A DNA stretch of 64,000 nt from Acidovorax sp. 69 (GCF_002797445.1 NZ_PGEP01000001.1:2666501-2730500); one strand, 5' to 3'; shown: positions 10,116 through 19,960, numbered from the stretch's first letter. Notes: generated by a model not told the origin, from the sequence alone. Translations and numbers: made by a program.

Positions 10116-10738
10116 GCTTGATTCCGAAAAAAGGCACTGTTTACGTTGTAGACGACGACGAAGCAGTTCGCGACTCCCTTCAGTGGCTGCTGGAAGGCAA
10201 GGACTACCGGGTGCGCTGCTTTGATTCGGCCGAAACCTTTCTTTCGCGTTACGACCCCCGCGAAGTTGCCTGCCTGATTGTGGACATCCGCATGGGCGGC
10301 ATGACCGGCCTGGAACTGCAGGACCGCCTGATCGAGCGCAAATCACCATTGCCCATCGTGTTCATCACCGGCCACGGCGATGTGCCCATGGCCGTGAACA
10401 CCATGAAAAAGGGCGCACTGGACTTCATCCAGAAGCCGTTCGACGAAGAAGAACTGGTGGGTCTGGTCGAACGCATGCTGGACCACGCCCGCGAAAGCTT
10501 CGCGGGCTACCAACAGGCCGCCAGCCGCGATGCCCTGCTGTCCAAGCTCACCAGCCGTGAAGCCCAGGTGCTTGAACGCATCGTGGCCGGCCGCTTGAAC
10601 AAGCAGATTGCCGACGACCTGGGCATCAGCATCAAGACCGTGGAGGCGCACCGCGCCAACATCATGGAAAAACTCAACGCCAACACCGTGGCCGACCTGC
10701 TCAAGATTGCCCTCGGCCAGAACGCGCCCAAGGTCTAA
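10112..10738 (+). CDS. FixJ/NarL-type response regulator
   Basis: A 208-residue two-domain regulator. The receiver domain (about 10-125) has the acidic pair VVDDDEAVR, the phosphoacceptor Asp58 in CLIVDIRMGGMTG, the conserved Thr in VFITGHGD and Lys in FIQKPFDEEEL. A LuxR-type helix-turn-helix follows (about 140-205, LTSREAQVLERIVAGRLNKQ...GISIKTVEAHRANIM). Its ATG overlaps the kinase stop (ATGA), so the pair is translationally coupled. The receiver-to-LuxR arrangement is that of FixJ, TtrR and related regulators. Targets are unknown; the divergent aceEF-lpdA operon is an obvious candidate, but nothing in the sequence proves it. Confidence 0.93.
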   Translation: MSLIPKKGTVYVVDDDEAVRDSLQWLLEGKDYRVRCFDSAETFLSRYDPREVACLIVDIRMGGMTGLELQDRLIERKSPLPIVFITGHGDVPMAVNTMKKGALDFIQKPFDEEELVGLVERMLDHARESFAGYQQAASRDALLSKLTSREAQVLERIVAGRLNKQIADDLGISIKTVEAHRANIMEKLNANTVADLLKIALGQNAPKV

Positions 10739-10750
10739 GGCCTTGATCAC

Positions 10751-10800
10751 TTTTTGATAGCTGCTTGCGCATATACAACAAGCGCTCGCAGCATTTTTGA
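10751..10800. repeat. Palindromic repeat copy upstream of folD
   Basis: Intergenic copy with the boxes GATAGCTGCTTGCGC and ACAAGCGCTCGCAGC, ending in a T-run. It shares GATAGCT...ACAAGCGCT..CAGCATTTTT with the copy at 33688-33735. Confidence 0.75.
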
Positions 10801-10814
10801 CCAGTATTTTTGAT

Positions 10815-11669
10815 ATGACTGCACAGCTCATCGACGGCAATGCCCTCTCCCGCCAACTGCGCGCTGACGTGGCGCAGCGCGCCGCCGTATTGAAAACCCG
10901 TGGCGTCACGCCCGGGCTGGCTGTCGTCCTGGTGGGCGACAACCCGGCCAGCCAGGTCTATGTGCGCAACAAGGTCAAGGCCTGCGAGGATGGCGGCCTG
11001 CACTCAGTGCTCGAAAAGTACGACGCCGACATGACCGAGTCAGCGCTGCTGGCGCGTGTCGAAGCGCTCAACAACGATCCGGCCATCCATGGCATTCTGG
11101 TGCAATTGCCGTTGCCCAAGCACATCGATGCGCAAAAGGTGATCGAGGCCATCTCGCCCGCCAAGGATGTGGACGGATTCCACATCGCCAGTGCTGGCGC
11201 CCTGATGACGGGGATGCCAGGCTTCTGGCCCTGCACACCTTACGGCTGCATGAAGATGCTCGAATCCATCGGCTATGACCTCAAGGGCAAACACGCTGTG
11301 GTCATTGGCCGCAGCAACATCGTCGGCAAGCCCATGGCACTCATGCTGCTGGGCCAGAACGCCACCGTCACCATCTGCCACAGCGCGACCCAGGACCTGA
11401 AGGCCCAAACGCTTCAGGCCGACGTGATCGTGGCCGCTGTGGGCAAACGCAATGTACTGACCGCCGACATGGTCAAGCCTGGCGCGGTGGTGATTGATGT
11501 GGGCATGAACCGCAACGACGAAGGCAAGCTCTGCGGCGATGTGGATTTTGAGGGCGTCAAGGAAGTCGCCGGTTGGATCACCCCCGTTCCTGGCGGGGTT
11601 GGGCCCATGACCATTACCATGCTGCTCGTAAACACCATCGAAGCCGCCGAGCGCACCGCAGCGCACTGA
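10815..11669 (+). CDS. folD: Bifunctional methylenetetrahydrofolate dehydrogenase / cyclohydrolase
   Basis: A 284-residue FolD, which interconverts 5,10-methylene-, methenyl- and 10-formyl-tetrahydrofolate in the cytoplasm. Family motifs are visible: [19 protein letters not shown] with the catalytic Lys, [11 protein letters not shown], the NADP-binding [13 protein letters not shown], and the C-terminal [15 protein letters not shown]. Start ATG at 10815; an upstream in-frame TTG at 10797 lies in repeat-derived sequence and is not supported. Length is normal for the family. Confidence 0.97.
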   Translation: MTAQLIDGNALSRQLRADVAQRAAVLKTRGVTPGLAVVLVGDNPASQVYVRNKVKACEDGGLHSVLEKYDADMTESALLARVEALNNDPAIHGILVQLPLPKHIDAQKVIEAISPAKDVDGFHIASAGALMTGMPGFWPCTPYGCMKMLESIGYDLKGKHAVVIGRSNIVGKPMALMLLGQNATVTICHSATQDLKAQTLQADVIVAAVGKRNVLTADMVKPGAVVIDVGMNRNDEGKLCGDVDFEGVKEVAGWITPVPGGVGPMTITMLLVNTIEAAERTAAH

Positions 11670-11742
11670 ATGAATGCGCCTGGGGGAGACACCGGCCGCT
11701 TTGCAACTTGAACCTGCGCCACCTGGCGCCATCTGATTTCGC

Positions 11743-13788
11743 ATGAGCAACGCCCTTCTCGACTTCTCCGACCTCCCTCCTTTTGACCGCATTGCGCCTG
11801 AGGATGTTGCGCCTGCGATGGATGTGCTTCTGGAGCATTCCAATCAGGCGCTGGAGACCGTCACGGCCCCGGATTTCCCCGCCCGCTGGGATGCAATTGC
11901 CAAGGTGTTGGATGTGGCGACAGAGCAGCTGGGGCGCGCCTGGGGAGCGGTCAGTCACCTCAACAGCGTGGCAGACACCCCGGAACTGCGCGCCGCGTAC
12001 AACGCCGCCTTGCCGCGAGTCACCGAATTCTGGACCCGCCTGGGCGCCGATGAGCGTCTGTATGCCAAGTACAAAGCCATCGACCCCGCCACGCTCACAC
12101 CCGAGCAGCGTCAGGCCCACCTGAACGCAGTGCGCAACTTCGTGCTCAGTGGTGCCGAGTTGGTTGGAGCCGCGAAGGAACGGTTCGCGCAAATCCAGGA
12201 GCGCCAGGCCGAGTTGAGCCAGAAATTCAGCGAAAACGCACTGGATGCCACCGACGCCTACGCCTACTTCGCGTCTGCCGATGAACTGGAAGGCATCCCC
12301 TCCGATGTGCAGCAAGCAGCATGGGCTGCAGCGCAGGCCGAAGGCAAGGCGGGTTACAAGCTCACGCTGAAGATGCCGTGCTATCTGCCGGTGATGCAAT
12401 TTGCCGCGCGCAGCGACCTGCGGGCCAAGCTCTACCGCGCCTATGTCACCCGCGCCTCTGACCAGGCCGAAGGCGATGCCCACAAGTTCGACAACACCGC
12501 ACTCATCAGCGAGATCCTCGCACTGCGCCGCGAAGAGGCCCAGTTGCTGGGTTATGCCAACTTTGGCGAAGTGTCCGTGGTGCCCAAGATGGCGCAGTCG
12601 CCCGCGGAGGTTGTCCGATTCCTGCGAGACCTGGGCCGCCGCGCACGTCCGTACGCGGAAAAAGACGTTGCCGACCTGCGCACCTTTGCCGCCGAACACC
12701 TGGGCTTGAGTGATCCGCAGGCCTGGGACTGGCCCTACATTTCAGAGAAGCTCAAGGAAGCCCGCTACGCGTTCAGCGAGCAGGAACTCAAGGAATACTT
12801 CACCGCGCCCAAGGTGCTGGCGGGGCTGTTCAAGATCATCGAGACGCTGTTTGAAGTCTCCATCCGTCGCGACTCGGCCTCCGTATGGCACCCCGCAGTG
12901 GAGTTCTACCGCATCGAGCGCAATGGAAGCTTGGTGGGCCAGTTCTACCTCGACCAACCCGCCCGCACCGGCAAGCGGGGCGGCGCCTGGATGGACGATG
13001 TGCGCACCCGCTGGCAGCGCCCCGACACTGGCGTGCTGCAAACTCCGGTGGCACATCTTGTCTGTAATTTTGCAGAGGGTGTTGATGGCAAGCCACCCCT
13101 GCTGACCCACGACGATGTGATCACGCTGTTCCATGAGTTTGGCCATGGCCTGCACCACATGCTGACGCAGGTGAACGAACGCGATGTCTCTGGCATTGGC
13201 GGCGTGGAATGGGATGCGGTGGAGCTTCCCAGCCAATTCATGGAAAATTTCTGCTGGGAATGGGATGTGCTGAGTCACATGACAGCCCATGTGGACACGG
13301 GTGCAGCACTGCCTCGCGAGCTGTTCGACAAAATGATCGCTGCCAAGAACTTTCAGAGCGGCATGCAAACCTTGCGCCAGATCGAGTTCGCGCTGTTCGA
13401 CATGTTGCTGCACACCGAGCACGACCCCGCCCAGGATTTCATGCCGCTGCTCCAGCAGGTGCGCAGCGAGGTCTCAGTCCTTGCCCCACCCGCCTTCAGC
13501 CGCACTGCCCACACGTTCAGCCACATCTTTGCTGGCGGCTATGCGGCAGGCTACTACAGCTACAAGTGGGCCGAGGTGCTCAGCGCCGATGCCTATGCAG
13601 CCTTTGAGGAAACCGCTGGCAGTGATGGCTTGCCGAGCACAGAGACCGGCAGGCGCTATCGCGAAGCCATCCTGGAGGCCGGTGGTAGCCGCCCTGCGAT
13701 GGATTCGTTCAAGGCATTCCGTGGCCGTGAGCCCAGCCTGGATGCCTTGTTACGCCACCAGGGCATGAACGAAGAGTTGAGCGCCTGA
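11743..13788 (+). CDS. prlC: Oligopeptidase A (M3 metallopeptidase)
   Basis: A 681-residue cytoplasmic zinc peptidase of family M3, which degrades short peptides such as cleaved signal peptides. The zinc-binding HEFGH lies at residues 464-468 in ITLFHEFGHGLHH, with the third ligand region further on (WDAVELPSQFMENF). Length agrees with E. coli PrlC (680). It follows folD by 73 bases in the same direction. GTG/ATG choice is not an issue: ATG at 11743. Confidence 0.96.
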   Translation: MSNALLDFSDLPPFDRIAPEDVAPAMDVLLEHSNQALETVTAPDFPARWDAIAKVLDVATEQLGRAWGAVSHLNSVADTPELRAAYNAALPRVTEFWTRLGADERLYAKYKAIDPATLTPEQRQAHLNAVRNFVLSGAELVGAAKERFAQIQERQAELSQKFSENALDATDAYAYFASADELEGIPSDVQQAAWAAAQAEGKAGYKLTLKMPCYLPVMQFAARSDLRAKLYRAYVTRASDQAEGDAHKFDNTALISEILALRREEAQLLGYANFGEVSVVPKMAQSPAEVVRFLRDLGRRARPYAEKDVADLRTFAAEHLGLSDPQAWDWPYISEKLKEARYAFSEQELKEYFTAPKVLAGLFKIIETLFEVSIRRDSASVWHPAVEFYRIERNGSLVGQFYLDQPARTGKRGGAWMDDVRTRWQRPDTGVLQTPVAHLVCNFAEGVDGKPPLLTHDDVITLFHEFGHGLHHMLTQVNERDVSGIGGVEWDAVELPSQFMENFCWEWDVLSHMTAHVDTGAALPRELFDKMIAAKNFQSGMQTLRQIEFALFDMLLHTEHDPAQDFMPLLQQVRSEVSVLAPPAFSRTAHTFSHIFAGGYAAGYYSYKWAEVLSADAYAAFEETAGSDGLPSTETGRRYREAILEAGGSRPAMDSFKAFRGREPSLDALLRHQGMNEELSA

Positions 13789-13856
13789 GCGCTGCACGTG
13801 ACCCCCTGAACGCACGCTGCATCCGCCGATCACCTATTGGAATGAGGAGAATGACC

Positions 13857-14504
13857 ATGCAAAAAACCATGTTGGCCCCCCTGTTGGCTTCTTTGCTGCT
13901 GGTTGTGGCTGGCGCTCAAGCGCAAGGCGTATACCGCATCGTAGGACCCGACGGCAAAGTGACGTTCTCCGACCGGCCGCCCGCAGATGACAAGGCACCG
14001 CCACCATCTACCCGAGCTAATGGTGCGGCGCCCACAGCCGCCAGTGGTGCCGCGTTGCCCTACGAGCTGCGACAAATCGCCAGCCGCTTTCCCGTGACGA
14101 TCTATACGGGCAACGATTGCGCTCCGTGTGGCAGTCTCCGGATCATGTTGTCATCGCGCGGTGTGCCTTTTACTGAGCGCACCATTGCGACCAATGAGGA
14201 TATTTCAGCGCTGCAACGCCTCAGCGGAAGCACCAGTTTGCCTTTTGGCACGATTGGTGGGCAGCAATTAACAGGTTACTCGGATGGGGAATGGGCTCAG
14301 TACCTGGATGCGGCAGGCTACCCCAAACAATCTCAGCTGCCGGGCAACTACCGCCAGCCCGCGCCCACCCCGTTGGTGGCAGTGAAGCCCGTGGAGGCGG
14401 CTCCCGCCGCCGAGTCACGGGCAACTCCCCCGGCACGCCCCGCACCTGCAGCGCCCGTCAATGAAGGGCCTACTCCCAGCAATCCTGCGGGCATCCGTTT
14501 CTGA
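13857..14504 (+). CDS. Exported DUF4124 / glutaredoxin-like protein
   Basis: A 215-residue protein with an N-terminal signal peptide ending near AGAQAQ, a DUF4124 segment (GVYRIVGPDGKVTFSDRPP) and a glutaredoxin-like domain with the redox motif CAPC (YTGNDCAPCGSLRIMLSSRG). The C-terminal 60 residues are Pro/Ala-rich. The ATG at 13857 is preferred because AGGAGA (13845-13850) lies six bases before it; ATGs at 13842 and 13851 overlap that site. It is probably a periplasmic thiol-disulfide protein; the substrate is unknown. Confidence 0.85.
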   Translation: MQKTMLAPLLASLLLVVAGAQAQGVYRIVGPDGKVTFSDRPPADDKAPPPSTRANGAAPTAASGAALPYELRQIASRFPVTIYTGNDCAPCGSLRIMLSSRGVPFTERTIATNEDISALQRLSGSTSLPFGTIGGQQLTGYSDGEWAQYLDAAGYPKQSQLPGNYRQPAPTPLVAVKPVEAAPAAESRATPPARPAPAAPVNEGPTPSNPAGIRF

Positions 14505-14562
14505 CATTGGAGCCATCACGTCCACGGCGCAACGCCGGGCCGTGATATCGCTCTAAAAAACA

Positions 14563-14590
14563 AGAGGCCCTCATGGGCCCCTTATTTTTG
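14563..14590. terminator. Bidirectional terminator between convergent genes
   Basis: GGCCC (14566-14570), loop TCAT, GGGCC, then CCTTATTTTT on the plus strand; AAAAAACAAG precedes it and gives a T-run on the minus strand. It serves the exported glutaredoxin-like gene and rpiA, which converge here. Confidence 0.8.
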
Positions 14591-14657
14591 ACTGGCGGTC
14601 CGCTCCCCACCGCCTTGTGCTGGGGACTCACTGACTCATTGGCCAGCCATTGATTCG

Positions 14658-15347
14658 TCAGTAGGTCAGGGTCTTTACCCCTTGGGCCGTTCCCAGCAGA
14701 CACACGGAAGCCTTCTGGTGGGCAAACACGCCCACGGTCACCACACCGGGCCATTGGTTGATTTGCGACTCAAACGCCAGCGGATCTGTGATCGACAGTC
14801 CCCTGACATCCAGAATGTGTTGTCCGTTGTCCGTGACCAGCGGCAGACCATCCTTGAGCCGCAAGTTCGCCTGCCCGCCCATGGCCGAAAAACGGCGGGC
14901 GACGTGATTGGCTGCCATGGGAATCACTTCCACAGGCAAAGGAAATTGACCCAGGGCTTGTACCAGCTTGGACTCATCGGCGATGCAAACGAACCTGTCA
15001 GCCAACGCCGCCACAATCTTCTCGCGCGTCAGGGCTGCGCCGCCGCCCTTGACCATATGGCCCTGGCCGTCGATTTCATCGGCGCCGTCAATATAGACGG
15101 ACAAAGACTGCACTGCGTTGGCATCGAACACGACAATGCCCAGCGCCTTCAGGCGCTCGGTGCTCGCCACCGAGCTGGAAACAGCGCCCTTGATCATGTC
15201 CTTCATGCCCGCCAGGGCGTCGATGAACTTGTTGACGGTGGAGCCTGTGCCCACCCCCACAATCTCGCCAGGCACCACGTATTGCAATGCGGCTTGGCCT
15301 ACCAGGGTCTTGAGTTCGTCTTGGGTCAGGGAAGGAATGGTCGTCAT
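14658..15347 (-). CDS. rpiA: Ribose-5-phosphate isomerase A
   Basis: A 229-residue RpiA, which interconverts ribose-5-phosphate and ribulose-5-phosphate in the pentose phosphate pathway. Motifs seen: [16 protein letters not shown] (phosphate-binding loop), [29 protein letters not shown] with catalytic Asp/Glu/Lys residues, and [12 protein letters not shown]. It diverges from pyrD with only 37 bases between the two start codons, so the promoters must overlap. Confidence 0.97.
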   Translation of the reverse strand: MTTIPSLTQDELKTLVGQAALQYVVPGEIVGVGTGSTVNKFIDALAGMKDMIKGAVSSSVASTERLKALGIVVFDANAVQSLSVYIDGADEIDGQGHMVKGGGAALTREKIVAALADRFVCIADESKLVQALGQFPLPVEVIPMAANHVARRFSAMGGQANLRLKDGLPLVTDNGQHILDVRGLSITDPLAFESQINQWPGVVTVGVFAHQKASVCLLGTAQGVKTLTY

Positions 15348-15384
15348 GGGAGAAAATCAGGGGTAATCCTTGAATTATCCCCCC

Positions 15385-16437
15385 ATGTCCCTGATCCCCT
15401 ACGCACTCACACGCCCCTTTCTCTTCAGCATGGACGCCGAAGTCGCCCACGAACTCACCATGGACATGCTGGCGCGTGGACAACGCACGCCACTGCAATG
15501 GGCCTGGTGCAATGAAACCGTGGACGACCCGGTGCAGTTGGCGGGCCTGACGTTTCCTAACCGCGTCGGCATGGCTGCGGGCCTGGACAAGAATGCACGC
15601 TGCATTGATGCACTGGGGGCCATGGGTTTCGGTTTTGTGGAGGTCGGTACGGTCACCCCCAAGGCGCAGCCCGGCAACCCCAAGCCGCGCATGTTCCGCC
15701 TGCCCGAGGCCCGTGCCCTGATTAACCGCCTGGGTTTCAACAACGAGGGTTTGGATGCCTTCCTGCACAACGTGCAACAGGCGCGGTTTCGCTCACACAA
15801 CCGCAAACGCCCCTTGCTGCTGGGTTTGAACATCGGTAAAAACGCCACAACCCCCATCGAAAACGCCACCAGCGACTATCTGACCTGCCTAGAGGGCGTG
15901 TATCCCCATGCGGACTACGTCACGGTCAATATCAGCTCTCCCAATACACAAAACCTGCGTGCACTTCAGAGCGACGCCGCTTTAGACGCCTTGCTCGGCG
16001 CGATTGCAGGGCGGCGCGAAGCACTGGTTGTGCAACACGGTCGGCGTGTCCCGGTTTTCGTCAAGATTGCGCCCGATCTTGACGAGGGCCAGGTATCGGT
16101 CATTGCCGCTACGCTGCAGCGGCACGGCATGGACGGAGTGATTGCTACGAACACAACCATCAGTCGCGCCGCAGTGCAGGGCATGCGCCATGCCGAGGAA
16201 ACTGGCGGACTCAGTGGGGCACCCGTGCTGGAGGCCAGCAATCAGGTCATTCGGCAACTGCGTGCTGCCCTGGGAAGCCGCTTTCCCATCATCGGCGTGG
16301 GCGGCATCCTGAGCGCTGACGATGCCGTGAGCAAGATCCGCGCAGGCGCCGACGTTGTCCAGATCTACACCGGTCTGATCTATGAAGGCCCGGCCTTGGT
16401 CGCCAAAGCGGCCAAAGCCATCAAGGCCTTGGCCTGA
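15385..16437 (+). CDS. pyrD: Quinone-dependent dihydroorotate dehydrogenase (class 2)
   Basis: A 350-residue membrane-associated flavoprotein that oxidises dihydroorotate to orotate in pyrimidine synthesis, passing electrons to ubiquinone. Seen: the amphipathic N-terminal helix region ([17 protein letters not shown]), [21 protein letters not shown], the catalytic-serine region [12 protein letters not shown], and the FMN-phosphate motif [11 protein letters not shown]...[11 protein letters not shown]. Start at ATG 15385, not the in-frame TTG at 15370. A strong terminator follows at 16468-16508. Confidence 0.97.
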   Translation: MSLIPYALTRPFLFSMDAEVAHELTMDMLARGQRTPLQWAWCNETVDDPVQLAGLTFPNRVGMAAGLDKNARCIDALGAMGFGFVEVGTVTPKAQPGNPKPRMFRLPEARALINRLGFNNEGLDAFLHNVQQARFRSHNRKRPLLLGLNIGKNATTPIENATSDYLTCLEGVYPHADYVTVNISSPNTQNLRALQSDAALDALLGAIAGRREALVVQHGRRVPVFVKIAPDLDEGQVSVIAATLQRHGMDGVIATNTTISRAAVQGMRHAEETGGLSGAPVLEASNQVIRQLRAALGSRFPIIGVGGILSADDAVSKIRAGADVVQIYTGLIYEGPALVAKAAKAIKALA

Positions 16438-16467
16438 GTATTGGTCGCTCACCCCCTGTACAAAAAG

Positions 16468-16508
16468 AAACGGAGCCACTGGCAACAGGGCTCCGTTTCG
16501 CTTTTCGG
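16468..16508 (+). terminator. Intrinsic terminator of pyrD
   Basis: A perfect 10-bp stem AAACGGAGCC (16468-16477) / GGCTCCGTTT (16489-16498) with an 11-base loop, followed by CGCTTTTCGG. It lies 30 bases after the pyrD stop; the AAA run ahead of the stem also lets it work leftwards, for the yqjK-like gene that ends at 16554. Confidence 0.85.
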
Positions 16509-16553
16509 TGAGCGGGCGCCATCAGCACCCATACACCCCCCGCAAAGGGATTG

Positions 16554-16880
16554 TCATCGCCGCAGGCGCAGCAGCATGGGCAACAGAACCCCCGCCCAAC
16601 GAATCAACCTGCGCGGCCCTGCGACCACAGCCACTCCCGCCATGGCGGCAACGGCCAAAGGATGCTCACGGGCAAAGCCCGCTGCGCGCAGCGCCAGCGA
16701 CTCTTCCGTATCTTCCGTCGCAGTGCCGTTTGAGCCCATGGCCTGAGCCCTTGCTGCCCGCCGCGTGCGCAGACGCTCACGCTGCATGGCGATGCGATCC
16801 AGGATACGTTGCTGCTCTACCGTGGCCACAGGCGATGGTGGCACCACTGAAGTGAGGGTGGACGAGGTGGACGTGTTCAC
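16554..16880 (-). CDS. YqjK-like small membrane protein
   Basis: A 108-residue protein started by GTG at 16880, in a GTGA overlap with the stop of the gene before it and eight bases after AAGGAG. An N-terminal basic, coiled-coil-like stretch (QQRILDRIAMQRERLRTRRAARAQ) is followed by a hydrophobic segment (LAVAAMAGVAVVAG) and a basic tail. The position after a yqjD-yqjE pair, the arginine-rich N-terminus and the HP...RRLIRW pattern resemble YqjK of enterobacteria. The identification rests mainly on gene order. Confidence 0.65.
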   Translation of the reverse strand: MNTSTSSTLTSVVPPSPVATVEQQRILDRIAMQRERLRTRRAARAQAMGSNGTATEDTEESLALRAAGFAREHPLAVAAMAGVAVVAGPRRLIRWAGVLLPMLLRLRR

Positions 16881-17272
16881 AGCCGCTCCTTGATGTCGCG
16901 CCAATCGTGGGCCAATTCACGGCGCGTCAAGGCAAAGCCGTTGCCGGCCCGCTGGCCTACAGACACAAGTGCCACCAAGGTGCCCGCCCATCCTGCCATC
17001 CAGACACCCGCCACAAGCCAAGCCACCAGGCCCCGCTGCGGCGAATCCCAGAAGTGCACCAGTACCGCCAGCGACAGCATGATCAATGCAACCACCGTGA
17101 GCCCTGCCACCACAATGGTCAGGACCAGCAATTGCTGAAGGCGCTGCTTGAGGTCTGTCCACTCCGAGCGGGCGAGATCCATGCGATCTTCGGCGGCAAT
17201 GGCGCCCTCGATCACATGGGCACGCCAGCGCGCGACCAAGCCCTCAAGACCCAGAAGCGAAAACCAGTTCAT
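16877..17272 (-). CDS. YqjE / phage holin-like (DUF1469) inner membrane protein
   Basis: A 131-residue protein with two membrane segments (about 49-72, LVLTIVVAGLTVVALIMLSLAVL, and 84-106) after an amphipathic N-terminal part, and a charged C-terminus (RRELAHDWRDIKERL). This is the layout of the DUF1469 / holin superfamily III proteins such as YqjE. The holin name is only a family label: nothing phage-like surrounds it. It lies 12 bases after the DUF883 gene and overlaps the next gene by four bases. Confidence 0.8.
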   Translation of the reverse strand: MNWFSLLGLEGLVARWRAHVIEGAIAAEDRMDLARSEWTDLKQRLQQLLVLTIVVAGLTVVALIMLSLAVLVHFWDSPQRGLVAWLVAGVWMAGWAGTLVALVSVGQRAGNGFALTRRELAHDWRDIKERL

Positions 17273-17284
17273 GCGGGATGGCGG

Positions 17285-17587
17285 TTAGCGGCGTGCGAGC
17301 AAAAACCCCACCAAGGCACCCACAGCCAAAGCAGCACCAGCCACGCGCCATGGTTCGTCGTGTGCGTAGCGGTCAGCCGCCAGTGCCGCATCCTTGGCCT
17401 GGCGGGCTGCGTCCTGGGCAGCACGCACGGCAGACTCGCGCACATTGTGCATACCGTCGTCCAGGCGCTGGCGCAGCAGCCTGATTTCCGGAACCGCGTC
17501 CAGGTCCTTGCTGGACAACAGCCCGCGCAGATCGGAAACCAGCTTTTCCAGTTCGCCCTGGGTGGTGGTGGTATCGGAAGCAGTCAT
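17285..17587 (-). CDS. DUF883 (YqjD/ElaB family) membrane-anchored protein
   Basis: A 100-residue protein with a helical, charged N-terminal part (GELEKLVSDLRGLLSSKDLD...LRQRLDDGMHNVRE) and a C-terminal tail anchor with glycines (GAALAVGALVGFLLARR), as in YqjD and ElaB. E. coli members associate with stationary-phase ribosomes at the membrane. The start at 17587 is chosen for the ribosome binding site AAAGG just upstream; longer in-frame starts lack one. First gene of a yqjD-yqjE-yqjK-like operon. Confidence 0.85.
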   Translation of the reverse strand: MTASDTTTTQGELEKLVSDLRGLLSSKDLDAVPEIRLLRQRLDDGMHNVRESAVRAAQDAARQAKDAALAADRYAHDEPWRVAGAALAVGALVGFLLARR

Positions 17588-17727
17588 AAAAACCTTTCTG
17601 TCGATCAACATGCGTATTGGAAAAAGAACCCCTGATAGGGACCACAGTTCATCTTAGCCATCTGCCCAGAGACCCCTCGTAGGACGGGGGCGCAAGAGGT
17701 TACCGATTGCAACTGACTTGCCACAGA

Positions 17728-18825
17728 TCAAACAAGTGCAGCCACATGCTCAGCAATAGCAAGGGCACTTGTCAACCCGGGTGATTCGATGCCAAACAGG
17801 TTCACCAACCCGGGGACTCCGTGGACCGCAGGGCCCTGGATCACAAAATCTGCTGCAGGCGCATTGGCGCCGTGGATCTTGGGGCGAATGCCCGCGTACC
17901 CAGGGGCCAACGCACCGTCCTGCAGAGCGGGCCAGTACTTGCGTACCTCAGCATAAAAAGCATCACCACGGGCAGGGTCCACCAGCAAGTCGTCCGCAGA
18001 CTCCACCCATTGCACGTCGGGTCCAAACTTGGCCTGCCCACCCAGATCCAGCGTCAGGTGCACGCCCAGACCAGCCGCTTCAGGCACAGGGTAGATCAGA
18101 TGGCTGAAAGGCGCCTTGCCCGCCAACGTGAAATAGCTGCCCTTGGCATAGTGGGCTGCAGGAACATGCGCAGGAGCTAGGCCTGCAAAACAGGCCGCCA
18201 AAGCGGGCGCAGAGAGTCCCGCCGCGTTGATGACGGTACGGGCCTGCAGCCGGGTTCCATCTTTTGCTTCTAAATTTATAGCATCTTGCGCATACTCCGC
18301 AAGCGCAAGCGGCGAATTCAATGCCACGATCCCACCAGCGTGCTCCAAGTCACCTTGCAGCGCCAGCATCAGCGCATGGCTATCGACAATGCCGGTGCTG
18401 GGCGAATGCAATGCTCCCACACACTCAAGGGCAGGCTCCAGCGCCAGCGCTGCGTCACGACTGAGCCATTGCAGGTCCAGCACACCGTTGGCCTGCGCCC
18501 GTTCCTGAATGGACTCCAGACTGGCCAACTGAGCCGCCGATGTTGCTACCAGTAACTTCCCACAGCGGCGATGTGGCACGCCGCGCTCTGCACAATAGGC
18601 ATAAAGCATCTCCTTGCCCTGCACACACAGACGCGCCTTCAAGGAACCGGTGGAATAGTAAAGCCCGGCATGGATCACCTCACTGTTGCGCGAACTGGTG
18701 CCGGTGCCAATGGCGTCTGCCGACTCCAGCACCATCACCTCGCGCCCTCGCAACGCCATCGCACGGGCCACGGCAAGCCCCACCACGCCCGCCCCCACCA
18801 CCACGCAGTCCACCACATCGGTCAT
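17728..18825 (-). CDS. FAD-dependent oxidoreductase of the LhgO/DAO superfamily
   Basis: A 365-residue flavoprotein with the N-terminal FAD motif [19 protein letters not shown] and the family signature [21 protein letters not shown] found in L-2-hydroxyglutarate oxidase-like proteins. Substrate is therefore probably a 2-hydroxy acid, but this is inferred. It lies 88 bases after the deacetylase gene in the same direction. Residues around 190-205 ([15 protein letters not shown]) are encoded by a copy of the palindromic repeat, between two beta-strands of the fold. Confidence 0.85.
   Translation of the reverse strand: MTDVVDCVVVGAGVVGLAVARAMALRGREVMVLESADAIGTGTSSRNSEVIHAGLYYSTGSLKARLCVQGKEMLYAYCAERGVPHRRCGKLLVATSAAQLASLESIQERAQANGVLDLQWLSRDAALALEPALECVGALHSPSTGIVDSHALMLALQGDLEHAGGIVALNSPLALAEYAQDAINLEAKDGTRLQARTVINAAGLSAPALAACFAGLAPAHVPAAHYAKGSYFTLAGKAPFSHLIYPVPEAAGLGVHLTLDLGGQAKFGPDVQWVESADDLLVDPARGDAFYAEVRKYWPALQDGALAPGYAGIRPKIHGANAPAADFVIQGPAVHGVPGLVNLFGIESPGLTSALAIAEHVAALV
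18262..18312. repeat. Palindromic repeat copy inside the LhgO-like gene
   Basis: Contains ATAGCATCTTGCGCATACT and CCGCAAGCGCAAGCGG. It aligns without gaps to the intergenic copy at 10751-10800 (ATAGCTGCTTGCGCATATA, CAAGCGC). It is in frame and codes for about 17 residues. Confidence 0.7.
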
Positions 18826-18913
18826 TCGTTTTCCCTTTTAGAGTTCCATTTCCCAGCACCGCCACCGTCACGAGAACCCGTACCAGCACCCGACAAGAGC
18901 CGGTGGGAGGCAC

Positions 18914-19960
18914 TCACGAGAATTTTGCCTGTTCAAAACCGTCGAGCACATTGACGGCGTTGGTCCCCAACTCTGCGGCCGCATAACCGCCCTCCAGCAC
19001 AAAGACCGTAGGCAAGCCAAGCCCCGCGAGGCGCTCACCCAGCCGCGTGAAATCGGCGGACGTCAGCGCAAACTTGGAGATGGGGTCGCCCTCAAAGGCA
19101 TCGAGCCCGAGAGAAATCACCAGGGCATCAGCCCCCTGACGGACAATCCGCGCACAGGCGCTTTCGAGCGCATCGAACCAGGTGGCGGCGCTGGTGCCTG
19201 CAGGCAGCGGCAGGTTCAGGTTGAAACCCGCTCCCTCACTGACCCCGGTTTCGTCCGCATGGCCCAGATAAAAAGGGTACTCGGTGCGTGGATCGCCATG
19301 AATGCTGATGAACAGCACATCGGCCCGGTCGTAGAAGATGCTTTGTGTACCGTTGCCATGGTGGTAGTCCACATCCAGCAAGGCCACGCGCTGCGCCCCG
19401 TGGTTGCGCAACGTCTGAGCAGCCACTGCGGCGTTGTTCAGAAAACAATAACCCCCCATGAAATCAGGGCCCGCGTGGTGGCCAGGTGGGCGCGTGCAGC
19501 AGAAAGCTGCGCGAGCGCCCTGTGCAACGCGCACCCCCGCACTGGCTGCCGCATCGGCCCCTGCCTTGGCGGCCGCCCAGGTGCCCGCAGCCATCGGTGT
19601 ACCGTTGTCCATGGAATAGAGACCAAGGCGCGCCACAAAGTTGTCCGGCTCGACGTCGCTGCGCAGCGTGCGCACCGGCCACACAGAGGGAAAAGGCTGT
19701 GCCGTCGCATTGGCAGGGTCCAGCGCAAGCCATTGCTGCCATGCGGTTTGCACGAAATTCAGGTAGCGTTGCGCATGCACCTGACTGAGTACGGCGCTGC
19801 TGTCGACGTCGGGCGCCTCCATGCCATGGCCGCGCAAACGCAGCGCCTCCTCCACATAGTCAACCCGCGCGGGCTTTTCGAAACAGGGCACGCGTTCACC
19901 ACGGAAGAACTCATGGACAGGCGCATGGCCTAGGTGCAAGGGGTTGTGGAAGGTGATCAT
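18914..19960 (-). CDS. Histone deacetylase-like amidohydrolase (AcuC/AphA superfamily)
   Basis: A 348-residue zinc hydrolase that removes acetyl groups from acetyl-lysine or acetylpolyamines. Seen: the catalytic His pair in RPPGHHAG, FLNNAAVAAQ, the zinc site LDVDYHHGNGTQSIFY, SIHGDPRTEYPFYLG, LVISLGLDAFEGDP and the C-terminal VFVLEGGYAAAELG. The start ATG at 19960 (MITFHNPLH) is preferred over an upstream cysteine-rich extension to 20017. The GGYCFLNN and EYPFYLGHADE sequences lean to acetylpolyamine amidohydrolases; the natural substrate is not settled by sequence. Confidence 0.88.
   Translation of the reverse strand: MITFHNPLHLGHAPVHEFFRGERVPCFEKPARVDYVEEALRLRGHGMEAPDVDSSAVLSQVHAQRYLNFVQTAWQQWLALDPANATAQPFPSVWPVRTLRSDVEPDNFVARLGLYSMDNGTPMAAGTWAAAKAGADAAASAGVRVAQGARAAFCCTRPPGHHAGPDFMGGYCFLNNAAVAAQTLRNHGAQRVALLDVDYHHGNGTQSIFYDRADVLFISIHGDPRTEYPFYLGHADETGVSEGAGFNLNLPLPAGTSAATWFDALESACARIVRQGADALVISLGLDAFEGDPISKFALTSADFTRLGERLAGLGLPTVFVLEGGYAAAELGTNAVNVLDGFEQAKFS

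Noticed and set aside
16554..17587. Prophage remnant suggested by the holin-like gene
   Set aside because: The three genes match the chromosomal yqjD-yqjE-yqjK arrangement; no lysozyme, structural or integrase gene is near.
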